Shown here: piece by piece, positions 54,904 to 64,000 of the stretch
Layout: each line of letters starts with the position of its first letter
Numbering within the stretch: position 1 is the first letter of the stretch
Source of the DNA: Pirellulaceae bacterium
Lineage (GTDB): Bacteria; Planctomycetota; Planctomycetia; Pirellulales; Pirellulaceae
Length of the DNA: 64,000 nt
Direction of reading: 5' to 3'
NCBI GenBank assembly: GCA_029243025.1
Contig: JAQWSU010000045.1
Location: 434,001-498,000, forward strand
Position numbers and translations under genes: made by a program
The notes under the pieces: generated by a model
Seen by the model: only the letters and a program-made list of their open reading frames with translations
What the model was told of the DNA's origin: nothing
The model's database searches: none

Positions 54904-57900
54904 TTACAACTGAGGCTCGTTTTGAGGCATATAGTCTTTGAGTTGCGTCTTTAACCTCGTCAACAGCTTGGCCTCCGCAGGAGAAACTTTCCCCTCAGTC
55001 AGCCCCATGTCCAGTGCCTTTTTCAGTTCGATCCCCGCCTTCTCTTTATCGCTTTCTGCGTAGGCAAGTGCCAAATGAAAGTGCATTGGCGCTGTCCCAT
55101 CGCCCGACTTGAGTGCCAACAAAAGATCCTTAATCGCATTTCCTGAGTCGCCGCTAGAAAGATAAGCCAAGGCACGCGTGTCAAGGAAATCGGCACGAGG
55201 ACCGAGCTGATCGATCGCATCACCTATTACTTCTACGGCTTCGTCGCCTCGGCCATTCACCGCTAGTTGGAAGGCCAGATTGTTTCGAATGATTGCTTTC
55301 TGGAGGTCGGTGACATCCGCACGAGTCAGGAAATCACGATACATGGAATCAAGTCTTGTAAAATCTCCGCGAATGTCGTGGAAATCGATCTCAATCCAAC
55401 CCAAATGCAAGTCATCCATTTTATATTTTTTGGCTGCATTAAACCATTTTGAGACGCGATCAAAATGCTCTGAATTACTGTCAACATATTGCTTGTTGGT
55501 TCGTAATCCTTGCAGCGCCACGTTCATGTAATATTTCAACGCGTTTGCATCCTTGGCTTTGATCGCTTTGGCAACCTCCTTCTCACACAAACCTAACGCA
55601 TCGCCCAGCCGCTCCGCCTGCGGAACCCGTGTGTAGTATTCAACCAGACGTCGCGAATCCTGCGGTCTCATTTTGACATACTTAGCCCACTGCTTTTCTG
55701 CCAGTTTGTAGAATCCGGGTTCAATTTGCCCCAACTCCTCCATGATCAGGGCCACGGCCGACACCGTATCAGCTTGTGTCGGACGTTTCGCCCGACTGGA
55801 AACTTCCAACAAAGCTCTGGCAGCGTCGGATGATTGATTATTTCGAACGAGCAAAATCGACTTAAAGCGAAGCGTCTCTGTCGATTGTGGAGACAGTTTC
55901 CTTACCCACCTATCTGCGTCCGCAAACTCACCTTCCTCCAACAGCCATTGCACAAATACGGTGACATAGGCTTGATTGTCAGGAGATTCGGCCAAGACAT
56001 CCATGATAGTTTTCCTGGCATCTTTCCAGCGCCCGCTCGTCTTATAGACCTGGGCAAGGATTGCTTTTTCACCTGTCTTCAACTTCCGCTTATTCTGAAT
56101 CTCAGTCAGCCGATCTGCAGCCAGTTGCCGTGACGAGGCTTCTGGGCGACGAGCACACAACTGCAACCACATTTGCAGATCTTGTCCGCTCAGCTCGCCC
56201 TTCTCGTTTGCGTTTTCGTCCAGTAAGGCAAGTGCCGCAACAAAATCTTTGTAAGACATGGATTCGGCAATGAACGAAGCCTTTGTTCGTCGTGCCCATT
56301 TCGAACTCACATTATTCGCTGCGGCAATGCGATCAAGCGTCGCGAGCATTTTGGCACGCTGCCCGGATGCCTGATAAAGCAGAGTGAGGTTGCGTAAGAG
56401 GACATCATCGTTGGGATTCAACTTCAAGGCATTGACATAACTCGCCTCCGCCGCTTCATAATCACCAAGCAAAGCCTTGGCCTGACCAAGTGCCAATACT
56501 TTTTCAGGACCCGTTCCCTTTGCCTCTAACTCCGCAAGAACCGCTCTCGCTTCCGAATCTCGCTCACGGAAGGTCAGAAAATCGATCAGTCGCACCCAGG
56601 TTCTCGATTCTTCGGGAGCCACTTTAACTGCGTTGCGAAGCGTTTTCAGAGCGTTATCTTCATCACCGGCCTGCTTATAGATATCAGCCAAAAGCACCAG
56701 ATCCTCACCGGACGTCGAATCCACGGGGATCAGGGATTTGGCCTTCGCCAACGCCGCGTTGGGATCAGTAGCCGCTAACACTTTAAGACCTTTCATCACA
56801 TCGCCACGACTTTTTTGAGTGTCCGGTATCTGGCTCATCAGTTGCCGTGCCTCTGCCTGCCGCCCTAAGTTGCGATAGACTCCGGCAAGTTTCGTGATGG
56901 TCTTCACATTTCCAGGACGCTTTTCCAAGGCGTCCTTCAACGCAGCCTCGGCTGCCTCGAAATTCGCTTCTTCTATGAAAATGTCAGCTTGCAGCTCATA
57001 GATTGGCGCCCAGTCCGGCCGATCATCACGTGCCTTTTCAACCAAATCTCGTGCCTGAGACAAGACATTCTTTTCTTTCTTGTCATTCTGATAAAGCCAC
57101 AGCAGACGACTCGCTTGAGCAATCCGCCATTCGGATGACTCTTTACCGGATCGAGTGGCCAAGTCACCTAAAACTTCCTTCATCAGGTCGTCATTGCCGG
57201 CCTGCAGAGCCAAATCAAAAATCGCAGTTCGCAGAGCCAGATTGTCTTGGTTGGCCTCCAACATTTCCTGCATGACAGCGATCGCCTGATCGTATGCGTT
57301 GATACGAGCGTAGCTATTCGCAACAACCGACTTCAAGGCTGCTTGTTCTCGATAGGGAAATTGACTGATCCCTTCAAGTAGCTTCCCAAGCTGCGCTATC
57401 GCATCTTCGGGATTTGCTTGAATGATTCGAGTCGCTCTGGCAGCCCGTAAAGATGCTGAGTCACCGAAACGCTGTGAAATCTGGTCAAGAATTCGCATCC
57501 CCTGCTGATCGTCCGTCGTCAGACTGTTAAGCAGCATGTAGAAACGGGCCGTCTGGGGATATCTGCGTGTGGCTGCTTCCGCACGACTTCGGGCTTCCGA
57601 CAACTTGCCCTTGCGGCGCAGCATATCGATGTTGAATTCTTCGAGTTGCCTGGGCGAATAATTCTCCTTCTTCGTCCAAACATCGATCATTTTGTCGACG
57701 GAAGTCCAGTTGCGAGCTGCTTCCGGTTTGCTCTGTTCTTTTCCGATACTCGCATCCAGCGTCAACTTGTAGACAAACCTTCTGCCATCATCATTGAAAT
57801 CGCCGCTGTTCTTCTGAAGCTCGTTAAGAATTTTCAAACATTCGTCGTAACGCCCCTGGGCGTAGAGCGATTGAGCGAACTCGGCCATCGCAGTGCTTGA

Positions 57901-59232
57901 CTTTTCACCCACACGATCAGCGATCGCTTCAATCTTGTCGTTAAATCCAAGACTTTTGTAACAAATCAGCAAGCTCGTATCGATTCGCCGCTTCATCGAC
58001 TCATTTCGCCCTGAAACCGAACGAAGTTGCTCAAGATTCTTCGCTGCTAATTGGAAGTTTTTCTCGTGCATCAACAAGCGTGCTTCGAGAAATTTCAGCC
58101 GAAAAAGATCAAAACGAGATTCTCGTAAACGGTCAATTGCTTCTTTGCAATCTGCCACTCTGCCCATGTCGAGCTCAAGCCCAGCCCGTTGGTAAATCAG
58201 ATCCGGATTGAGCTTCAATTTACTCAAACCAACTTTTAGGATCTGCAAGGCACCTTCCTGATTCCCTTCTCGCTGAGCGAGGTCAGCCAATGCAGCGTAC
58301 ATGCGACGGTCATCCGGATGCTTTTCCAAACCATCGTTGAGCAAGACACCGGCTGCATCAAGATCACCGACTGACATCAATGTTGTTGCAGCCACCAGGA
58401 TGACCCGCACGGATGATTCTGCTTCATTCCGATTGATCTCAATTGCCTTGTTGACGTCCGCAAGGGACTTCTCTTTGCCTTCCTTTCCATCAAACCTTCG
58501 CTGGAAGAACGTCGCCCGTTGCAAATAGGCCTCTGCGTCTTCCAAATTTTGCTCCACCATTTGGTTCATGAGAGTGGAGGCAATGTCCAGATCAACTTCT
58601 CGATCCTCCTGTCGTCCCAGGATTCGCAACAGCACGACGTAGGCAGAGATTTCGTGGGGATCCGCGGCCTTTTCTAAATCAAAACTGTTCGTCGCGCGAT
58701 CGTAGCCTGTCAACTCGCACAAAAGGGCAATCGCTTCCTCGGGCTTACTCTTTGCCTCCAAGCAGTTCGCGTAAGTCACTTTGTCGGTTGAGTTGAGCGA
58801 TGAAATAGCTTCAATTTGCTCAAGATGGTCCATCGCATCCTTCACTCGCATCACTTGCCGATGCAAGGCAAACTCCAAACCAAGACGACGAAGTTCGACG
58901 TCGCCGGGATATTCGCGAATCGCTTTCTCTAACGCCAAGTACTGTGTCATCAGCTCCCGATAATCAACCGTCTCGGCCGACAAAGTTCGATCGCGTGCGG
59001 CAGTAAGCAGTCGCTTCAACTGGTCGATGTCGTCAGGCCGGTAACGCATATATCGCTGAAGTAGTCGAATCTGCTCATCAACATTGCCTTCCGCCTCCGC
59101 CTTTTCCGCTCGAGTCCGAAGACCCTCCGCATTGCGAGACATTTGGTACCCGTGGAGAAAATGAGTACCAACGACAAGCACCATCGAACCAAAAACAAGA
59201 AAGAGCAGAAAAGGGATATTCAGTTTCTTCAT
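54904..59232 (-). CDS. 1442-residue membrane-anchored TPR protein
   Basis: One N-terminal membrane anchor (IPFLLFLVFGSMVLVVGTHFLHG, about 6-28) is followed by a very long array of TPR-like helix pairs reaching the C-terminus (for example EQIRLLQRYMRYRPDDIDQL, AFQLAAKN-like units, NAFEAAEAALKDALEKRPGNVKTITKLAGVYRNLGRQAEARQLM, AEASYVNALKLNPNDDVLLRNLTLLYQASG and GNAIKDLLLALKSGDGTAPMHFHLALAYAES). No enzymatic domain is seen. The frame is open over 4.3 kb without a break, which shows the assembly is good here. It is divergent from the polysaccharide export gene; a role as an envelope assembly scaffold is possible. Confidence 0.92.
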   Translation of the reverse strand: MKKLNIPFLLFLVFGSMVLVVGTHFLHGYQMSRNAEGLRTRAEKAEAEGNVDEQIRLLQRYMRYRPDDIDQLKRLLTAARDRTLSAETVDYRELMTQYLALEKAIREYPGDVELRRLGLEFALHRQVMRVKDAMDHLEQIEAISSLNSTDKVTYANCLEAKSKPEEAIALLCELTGYDRATNSFDLEKAADPHEISAYVVLLRILGRQEDREVDLDIASTLMNQMVEQNLEDAEAYLQRATFFQRRFDGKEGKEKSLADVNKAIEINRNEAESSVRVILVAATTLMSVGDLDAAGVLLNDGLEKHPDDRRMYAALADLAQREGNQEGALQILKVGLSKLKLNPDLIYQRAGLELDMGRVADCKEAIDRLRESRFDLFRLKFLEARLLMHEKNFQLAAKNLEQLRSVSGRNESMKRRIDTSLLICYKSLGFNDKIEAIADRVGEKSSTAMAEFAQSLYAQGRYDECLKILNELQKNSGDFNDDGRRFVYKLTLDASIGKEQSKPEAARNWTSVDKMIDVWTKKENYSPRQLEEFNIDMLRRKGKLSEARSRAEAATRRYPQTARFYMLLNSLTTDDQQGMRILDQISQRFGDSASLRAARATRIIQANPEDAIAQLGKLLEGISQFPYREQAALKSVVANSYARINAYDQAIAVMQEMLEANQDNLALRTAIFDLALQAGNDDLMKEVLGDLATRSGKESSEWRIAQASRLLWLYQNDKKEKNVLSQARDLVEKARDDRPDWAPIYELQADIFIEEANFEAAEAALKDALEKRPGNVKTITKLAGVYRNLGRQAEARQLMSQIPDTQKSRGDVMKGLKVLAATDPNAALAKAKSLIPVDSTSGEDLVLLADIYKQAGDEDNALKTLRNAVKVAPEESRTWVRLIDFLTFRERDSEARAVLAELEAKGTGPEKVLALGQAKALLGDYEAAEASYVNALKLNPNDDVLLRNLTLLYQASGQRAKMLATLDRIAAANNVSSKWARRTKASFIAESMSYKDFVAALALLDENANEKGELSGQDLQMWLQLCARRPEASSRQLAADRLTEIQNKRKLKTGEKAILAQVYKTSGRWKDARKTIMDVLAESPDNQAYVTVFVQWLLEEGEFADADRWVRKLSPQSTETLRFKSILLVRNNQSSDAARALLEVSSRAKRPTQADTVSAVALIMEELGQIEPGFYKLAEKQWAKYVKMRPQDSRRLVEYYTRVPQAERLGDALGLCEKEVAKAIKAKDANALKYYMNVALQGLRTNKQYVDSNSEHFDRVSKWFNAAKKYKMDDLHLGWIEIDFHDIRGDFTRLDSMYRDFLTRADVTDLQKAIIRNNLAFQLAVNGRGDEAVEVIGDAIDQLGPRADFLDTRALAYLSSGDSGNAIKDLLLALKSGDGTAPMHFHLALAYAESDKEKAGIELKKALDMGLTEGKVSPAEAKLLTRLKTQLKDYMPQNEPQL

Positions 59233-59797
59233 GACTTTTTGATTACCGATTTCACCAACGGGCTTTCTGTGACGGGTTTGCTAAATAGCCGGTTTTCCTC
59301 GTGCTCCTCGCTGAAGAAGCCCGCTTGGGGGCTTCTAGGAGGACTCAGAGGGAACGCCGAGATCTCGAGGGAATGAGTTGGTTAGCTCCACTGCGGGCGT
59401 CTCGTACCTCATTGTACGGTTGTCACCTGCATTTTGCTCGTTTCGGTTGCGGCACACCGGCCTAAATACCAGCTCTCTTCTTCCAGATCATGACTGGGAA
59501 CGGCCCTGCAAAGAGGATCCCTGAAATACCTATACCACGCATCTTACCCCAACTCACCGCATCGAAACATTTAGAGAGCTCAAAAACATCGCGAAACCCC
59601 TAAGCTCCGCAAACAGGTAGCGAATGGGGCAAATGCAGCGAATGTCGGATGATATTTAGACAAAATCGCCGAAAGCGAAAAAGGAAAGCAAAGATCGTGG
59701 CAAAGTTTGTCGATTATTCCGGCTGTAGCGGTCAGGAAGACTTATCCATCGTCACGTCCGGTGGGCTCCGATTGCGCCTCGGACGAGGAAAGCAAAC
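59233..59797. other. Divergent intergenic region
   Basis: 565 bp between the starts of the giant TPR gene and the export lipoprotein gene. It should hold promoters for both. A hairpin AGAAGCCC/GGGCTTCT lies at 59315-59336 but without a T-run. Confidence 0.45.
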
Positions 59798-60955
59798 ATG
59801 AAGACGACTTGCACAACCGATCGAAACTCAAGCAGGCGGCAGGCGGGTTCAGCGGGATTGCTGTTAGCACTGATTAGCTGTGTGACAGCGGGCGGCTGCG
59901 TGGCTTTGCCAACCGATAACCTTGGCATGCAGACGCACGAATTGAACGCCCACCCCGACTTGGCGCCCATTATGAATGGAGCCACGCTGGATGAGAATGG
60001 CAACTTGGTCGAAGGGCCTCCACCGGCGACCAGCCCACCGTCGGAACTCGCCAAAGTTTCCCTGCCTCGATATCGAGTGGCTCCGCCAGACATTCTCGTG
60101 ATTCAAGCGATTCGCTTGTTCCCACGAAATCCGTACTACATCCAGTCCTCCGACTTCCTGCAGATCATTGTGCCAAACGCACTCTTTGATCAACCAATTG
60201 CGTCGACCTTCCAAGTCGACTCCGGAGGTCGCGTGAACTTGGGAGCCGCTTATGACTCGGTCAAGATTGCCGGCTTAACGCTTGAAGAAGGTCAGGACGC
60301 TATCGCTCGGCACTTATCACGCTTAATCGACCAACCTCAAGTTTCCGTTTCGCTTCTTCAAGCATCGGGAGTTCAGCAGATTGCTGGTGAGCACCTGATC
60401 GGCCCCGATGGTTTTATCAACCTGGGGATTTATGGCAGCGTCTACGTTTCTGGTTTGACGGTCGACGAAGCACGCCTGGCGATCGAAACCAAGTTATCCG
60501 AGTACCTTGATCATCCCAAGGTGTCCGTGGACGTGCTCATCTACAACAGCAAGTTCTTTTACGTCATCACAGAGGGGGCCGGCTTCGGCGACAACGTTGT
60601 GCGAATCCCGGTGACAGGCAATGAAACCGTCCTTGACGCAATCGCACAGATTGGCGGCCTGCAGCAGGTTTCGAGTAAACGGCTCTGGATCTCCCGTCCA
60701 TCTCCAAAAGACAACGGCTGCGACCAAATCTTACCCGTTGACTGGCAAGCGATCACACGAGGAGCTGCCACAGGTACGAATTATCAAATCCTTCCAGGCG
60801 ATCGCATCTTCGTCGCTGAAGACAAACTTATCGCAGTCAACTCGCTGGTTACAAAAGTGCTGAATCCAGTCGAACGCATGATGGGCTTCACGTTGCTCGG
60901 TGCTCAAACGATTCAGTTCTTACAACGGTTCCCACGAGGAAGTTTCACATTCTAG
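59798..60955 (+). CDS. Polysaccharide export outer-membrane lipoprotein (Wza-like)
   Basis: 385 residues. Lipoprotein signal with lipobox TAGGC (cysteine near 34). RVAPPDILVIQAIRL begins the polysaccharide biosynthesis/export domain; two SLBB-like segments follow (GGRVNLGAAYDSVKIAGLTLEEGQ and DGFINLGIYGSVYVSGLTVDEAR), then FFYVITEGAGFGDNV and NYQILPGDRIFVAED. Such proteins form the outer-membrane channel for capsule or exopolysaccharide. The 3' part ends in a helix of the type that crosses the outer membrane. The next gene follows after 57 bp and is probably co-transcribed. Confidence 0.9.
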   Translation: MKTTCTTDRNSSRRQAGSAGLLLALISCVTAGGCVALPTDNLGMQTHELNAHPDLAPIMNGATLDENGNLVEGPPPATSPPSELAKVSLPRYRVAPPDILVIQAIRLFPRNPYYIQSSDFLQIIVPNALFDQPIASTFQVDSGGRVNLGAAYDSVKIAGLTLEEGQDAIARHLSRLIDQPQVSVSLLQASGVQQIAGEHLIGPDGFINLGIYGSVYVSGLTVDEARLAIETKLSEYLDHPKVSVDVLIYNSKFFYVITEGAGFGDNVVRIPVTGNETVLDAIAQIGGLQQVSSKRLWISRPSPKDNGCDQILPVDWQAITRGAATGTNYQILPGDRIFVAEDKLIAVNSLVTKVLNPVERMMGFTLLGAQTIQFLQRFPRGSFTF

Positions 60956-61012
60956 GATCACTTGAACCGGAAGTTTACGGATAGCACCGAGTGCCTTAAA
61001 AGGACCGCCCCC

Positions 61013-62008
61013 ATGGTTAAACATCTATCAGGAAAACTGATCCTGGTCGCAAGTGCGGCATTCGTCGTCGGTCACCAGGAGGTATCGGGTCAACACGGAT
61101 TTCACAAAAATCCACCAGTAGAAAGTGCGTCTTGTGCCATCGGCCAATGCCCGACCAATTTCTTGACCTACGGATTTTTCCAAGAAAACTGGCGAAGGTG
61201 GCCCGAGGAATCCGCACGAGAAATTGCGGCAGCAAAATCCTCTGCTTTAAATCCCTTTGTCATTCCCGATCGGAACAAGATCAGTCCAATCATTCCGAAC
61301 TCGAGAGACGAGGCAGTTCAGGTTCCTCGCAAACGAAAGCCGATTGAAGCGACTGCCGAAGATGCAAGTGTCCAGTCGATCGGGCAACCCAGCGCGCCCG
61401 CCCCCGTCCCCAACGACAACAATGGGTTAATGGAACTGGAAGGACTTCCCTCGGAAGTTCCCGGCACGGAGCCAGGAGTTCCCGGCACGGAGCCAATCCC
61501 AGAGATACCCGATGGCAACAATTTGTTCGGCCCCTCGGACGACGACACGTTGGAACCAAGCGAACCGAAAGAACCCGAATCCACCGAAGACGAATTTGAT
61601 TTCGATTCCCTCGATCTGTCGAACGATTCGCAACGTCAGCAGCGAGCGGGCTCAGGCCGAAAGACAGCAAGTCAACCAAAAACCACGCGAACGGCTGCTT
61701 CCCTGGAACCGAAACCTCGTCCCTTGCCACAACTGGTAGCACGAGAATTGGGACAAGAGATTCACCACGATGTCACGCGGGTCGACCAAGTCGCGGCCAC
61801 CGTTGACATCGGCAGCGATGATTTGCGTCGAGGTCGCAACCCGTTGCGATTCAAGACGACACGGAAATCACGACCCGTGACGACCGTGCAAGATCCAGCG
61901 GCTCAGTCATCCAGTAAAGCAACTCTCGACGTCCCTGAAGTCCGACAGACGCAAGCTCGAACCCAACGGACTCGATCAAGCCGCTCGAATCCGTTGCGAC
62001 GCCGGTAA
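61013..62008 (+). CDS. Secreted disordered protein with a WRRWP motif
   Basis: 331 residues from ATG 61013; a TTG-started longer frame at 60962 lacks a ribosome site. Signal peptide MVKHLSGKLILVASAAFVVG. The stretch NFLTYGFFQENWRRWPEE resembles a motif (tyrosine/aromatic then WR-WP) that I recall from many planctomycete secreted proteins. The rest is low-complexity and probably disordered: acidic PE/PEP-rich middle with a duplicated EVPGTEP unit (around 61458-61500), then a basic C-terminus (RSNPLRRR). Probably in one operon with the export lipoprotein. Confidence 0.7.
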   Translation: MVKHLSGKLILVASAAFVVGHQEVSGQHGFHKNPPVESASCAIGQCPTNFLTYGFFQENWRRWPEESAREIAAAKSSALNPFVIPDRNKISPIIPNSRDEAVQVPRKRKPIEATAEDASVQSIGQPSAPAPVPNDNNGLMELEGLPSEVPGTEPGVPGTEPIPEIPDGNNLFGPSDDDTLEPSEPKEPESTEDEFDFDSLDLSNDSQRQQRAGSGRKTASQPKTTRTAASLEPKPRPLPQLVARELGQEIHHDVTRVDQVAATVDIGSDDLRRGRNPLRFKTTRKSRPVTTVQDPAAQSSSKATLDVPEVRQTQARTQRTRSSRSNPLRRR

Positions 62009-62042
62009 ACAGTCGCCAAGTCGAATTAGCAATCGATCCAAG

Positions 62043-62092
62043 GGCCGTTCGCTTCTTCCGTCATCGGATTCGAAGCGAGCGGCCATTTTTTG
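62043..62092 (+). terminator. Intrinsic terminator
   Basis: GGCCGTTCGCTTC (62043-62055) pairs with GAAGCGAGCGGCC (62072-62084), 13 bp with one G-T wobble, followed by ATTTTTTG. It ends the export-lipoprotein operon. Confidence 0.85.
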
Positions 62093-62111
62093 TATTTCAA
62101 TGACCGGGAAC

Positions 62112-62750
62112 CTAGCCTGCCACAAATCGCTGGAGTCGCGCTGCCAGATTGGGACTCATCGTCTCCGCCGATCCGGGCTTACGAGCCAAGTCCTTCCGAG
62201 TGAAACAGTCAAAAGCCATTGGTTGATCGGCATAGGCAGCTTGCGAACCACTGGGTGCGGATCCACGTCGAGTCAAATGAAGCGACTGGCCCCTATCAAC
62301 ACGATGAGAGGATCCAGCGTAGGCCCGATTCATCACACCACTCGCATTGCGGGACCGAGGCGTTGTCGAACGATTCTCTTCGCGTGTATCCCAAAGTCGA
62401 CGCATCGTCTGTTGACTAAACGGCATCGACGCATCGTGTACGAAAATGAACTCGCCCACCGTTTCCTGAATCCCATCGTCTACCGTTGCTAGCGGCTCGC
62501 CGATAGCCGAGCGGTCGAGTAAGCGAACCTGTGGATACGATGTTGCCAAATCCGAGGCGACTTCGGCCGTCAGATCGGTGGATCCGTAATCCATAATCAG
62601 GATTTCGAATTCCGTCGTTAAATCGGACAACACTTCCAGAATGCGATGAACGCGGTTGCTGAGCACATACTGCAAGTTACGAACGGGTAGGATGACACTG
62701 ATAGATGGACTCAAAGGAATTTCCTTTCGGCAATTGGAACGACCAATCAA
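62112..62750 (-). CDS. Family 2 glycosyltransferase (short)
   Basis: 212 residues. The GT-A start SISVILPVRNLQYVL and FEILIMDYGSTDLTAEVA (usually DDGSTD; here the first D is followed by Y) mark the nucleotide-binding half, and GEFIFVHDASMPF corresponds to the DxD region (HDAS here). Family 2 enzymes are usually longer than 230; the C-terminal part past about residue 130 is basic and not family-like, so acceptor binding may be reduced or different. No membrane segment. Confidence 0.75.
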   Translation of the reverse strand: MIGRSNCRKEIPLSPSISVILPVRNLQYVLSNRVHRILEVLSDLTTEFEILIMDYGSTDLTAEVASDLATSYPQVRLLDRSAIGEPLATVDDGIQETVGEFIFVHDASMPFSQQTMRRLWDTREENRSTTPRSRNASGVMNRAYAGSSHRVDRGQSLHLTRRGSAPSGSQAAYADQPMAFDCFTRKDLARKPGSAETMSPNLAARLQRFVAG

Positions 62751-62766
62751 CGCCGATCAAAAGATC

Positions 62767-63150
62767 TCAGACCGGATGCGATGGCGACGACCGTGTCTTC
62801 TCGATCGGACCTCGACCGGGCTGTTCTGCAGGCATTGCCGTCGGGTGACCGTTAAACGCGACTTTCCGCCATTGCGGATTCTGCAGAATGTCGGCAGCAG
62901 GTAATTGAGTCACCTGATTTGCCCCCTCCCACCGCCAACGAGGCCGAAGCGCGTAGCCGCCTGACTGGTAACCGCTACCCAATCGGGATATCCTGAGTGT
63001 TTCGGCGAGCAAACTCGTAATGGACCGACCGAGACGGCGACCGAGCCTGATCGTCGGAATAACCGCTTGTCGCGTGGTCAACTGGCCACCGCGCGTAATT
63101 TGTGTCCTCCTCACTCGGCAAATGGCAAACATGGGCCAAATGGAAAACAA
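62767..63150 (-). CDS. Possible small basic protein
   Basis: 127 codons with an ATG start, upstream of and in line with the glycosyltransferase (16 bp apart). The product is rich in arginine (RRTQITRGGQLTTRQAV, LGRRLGRSITSLLAETL) and matches no family I know. A second minus-strand frame overlaps it at 62975-63331. It may be only an open frame. Confidence 0.25.
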   Translation of the reverse strand: MFSIWPMFAICRVRRTQITRGGQLTTRQAVIPTIRLGRRLGRSITSLLAETLRISRLGSGYQSGGYALRPRWRWEGANQVTQLPAADILQNPQWRKVAFNGHPTAMPAEQPGRGPIEKTRSSPSHPV

Positions 63151-63361
63151 AGATCAAGACTGGCCAATTCGAAGCAGGCCCTCTTCGCACAACGCGTGGT
63201 AGGGGCCTCACAAGCTCCAGCCAGCGACCGCTCCAGCCAGCAACCAAGTCGGGAGCTCGGCTTCCAGCCAGCGATGTGGCCCGACGAAAAGCGACGGATT
63301 CGACATCCCCAGCCATCAACGGCTTACCCACTACTTCTTATTCAGGAAAGGACCCTAACCG

Positions 63362-63826
63362 ATGTCAGCTGATGCCAAAATCACCGAACTCAAATTAGAA
63401 CTTCCCCCTGCTCCCAAACCGGCAGGAGTTTACAAACCCGCATTGATCATCGGTGATCTGTGTTATGTCTCAGGGCACGGTCCCTTGAGATCAGACGGCA
63501 GCTTAATCAGCGGCCGTGTGGGGGATGACATGAACGAGGAGCAAGCCTATCAAGCCGCACGCCAAACAGGGCTCGCCATCCTGGCAACCCTTCAGGCACA
63601 TTTAGGCACGCTCGACCGCATCGAAAGAGTTGTCAAGCTGCTGGGAATGGTTAACTGCACGCCAGACTTCGGCGCGCAGCCAGCGGTCATCAACGGCTGC
63701 AGCGAATTAATGGCGGAAGTATTCGGTGCCGATGAAGGCGTCGGAACGCGTAGTGCCGTAGGCATGAATGCACTTCCCGGTGGAATTGCCGTCGAGATTG
63801 AAGGGATGTTCCAACTTAAGTCGTAA
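63362..63826 (+). CDS. RidA family protein (YjgF/YER057c/UK114)
   Basis: 154 residues, the longer subclass often starting with helix-rich 20 residues before the conserved core. Core features are LCYVSGHGPLRSDGSLISG and LLGMVNCTPDFGAQPAVINGCSELMAEVFG and the end of domain GIAVEIEGMFQL. True RidA enzymes deaminate reactive enamines and carry an arginine in the NCTPDF...R region; the corresponding place here reads RSAVGMNALPGGIAVEIE, with an arginine just before SAVG. Free-standing. Confidence 0.88.
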   Translation: MSADAKITELKLELPPAPKPAGVYKPALIIGDLCYVSGHGPLRSDGSLISGRVGDDMNEEQAYQAARQTGLAILATLQAHLGTLDRIERVVKLLGMVNCTPDFGAQPAVINGCSELMAEVFGADEGVGTRSAVGMNALPGGIAVEIEGMFQLKS

Positions 63827-63879
63827 CACGACCGGGCAAAGCAACGCCAGTTGTTCAGATGGAACTCGAGGAAACGCGC

Positions 63880-64000
63880 TTAGCGACGATCGCCTCCGCG
63901 AGAATCGATGCGACGGTTGACTCGTAATTCCGTCAATCTGCGATTTTGATGCTCTCGATCTTCGTATTGCAGTTTCGCCATAAAATCGCGAGATGGTCGA
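63880..64000 (-). CDS. C-terminal end of an unidentified gene (runs off the window)
   Basis: On the minus strand the frame FMAKLQYEDREHQNRRLTEL continues to RVNRRIDSRGGDRR and a TAA at 63880-63882. Its helical, charged character suggests a real coding end. Too short for a family call. Confidence 0.45.
   Translation of the reverse strand, partial: RPSRDFMAKLQYEDREHQNRRLTELRVNRRIDSRGGDRR

Noticed and set aside
59315-59336. Hairpin as a terminator
   Set aside because: No T-run on either strand and it lies between two gene starts.
62975-63331. 118-codon minus-strand frame
   Set aside because: Overlaps another minus-strand frame; arginine-rich and unlike any protein.

Overview
The window reads as chromosomal DNA of a planctomycete, most like the Pirellulaceae (Rhodopirellula relatives). 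Pointers are a secreted protein built of YTV-type repeats, a sulfatase, a DUF1015 protein, two sigma-factor loci of planctomycete style (one fused by overlap to a Ser/Thr kinase), a secreted protein with a WRRWP motif, and large TPR proteins. The window enters inside ahcY and leaves inside an unidentified minus-strand gene.

Layout. 1-4.4 kb: end of ahcY, a DUF1015 gene, two parS-like sites in front of parA-parB, and tRNA-Pro(UGG). 4.5-9.4 kb: a PIG-L deacetylase gene followed by one gene (Trm112-like domain plus methyltransferase) cut in two by a 2.84-kb foreign element. The element carries a sulfotransferase, a secreted protein, a broken tail-fibre-like gene and a broken integrase. 9.9-13.2 kb: a decaying cluster of acyl carrier protein, PLP decarboxylase, sulfotransferase stub and acyl-AMP ligase, resembling exosortase-A-associated loci. 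13.6-18.2 kb: sialidase-like protein, SGNH hydrolase, and a sulfatase with an eight-fold pentapeptide repeat. 18.4-20.1 kb: ECF sigma factor (frameshifted), anti-sigma factor with three CXXCH motifs, STAS protein. 20.2-26.5 kb: nuclease/phosphatase-family protein, membrane proteins, OPT transporter, ArsR regulator, SpoU methyltransferase. 26.8-35.3 kb: housekeeping block purA, uppS, cdsA, phoH, 7TM-HD, ybeY, CBS protein. 35.3-41.5 kb: XRE regulator, a gene-poor stretch with one gene remnant, then an ECF sigma/kinase pair. 41.5-53.7 kb: TPR protein, tRNA-Gln(UUG), rex, the YTV protein, CPBP protease, ppdK, lpxA, a cysteine desulfurase. 53.7-64 kb: NAD-dependent epimerase, a 1442-residue TPR protein, a Wza-like export lipoprotein, a secreted protein, a family 2 glycosyltransferase and RidA.

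The most striking reading is the element at 5387-8224. Both its ends share GAAGAGGA. Joining the two flanks restores one open reading frame across Trm112-like domain and methyltransferase. Joining the two ends of the element itself rebuilds, on the minus strand, a tRNA 3' end (T-arm, acceptor strand, CCA). So an element that normally uses a tRNA gene (probably tRNA-Leu) appears to have landed in a protein gene at an 8-bp secondary site, and was then stranded when its integrase was truncated.

Functional grouping: segregation (parABS), envelope lipid and isoprenoid synthesis (uppS, cdsA, lpxA), surface proteins and polysaccharide (YTV protein, Wza-like lipoprotein, glycosyltransferase), and signalling (two ECF loci, STAS, Rex, ArsR, XRE). 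Frame breaks cluster between 7.5 and 19 kb. Some may be assembly errors, but truncations and a 25-bp duplication there argue for real decay. No computation was run; all calls come from reading the sequence and translations.
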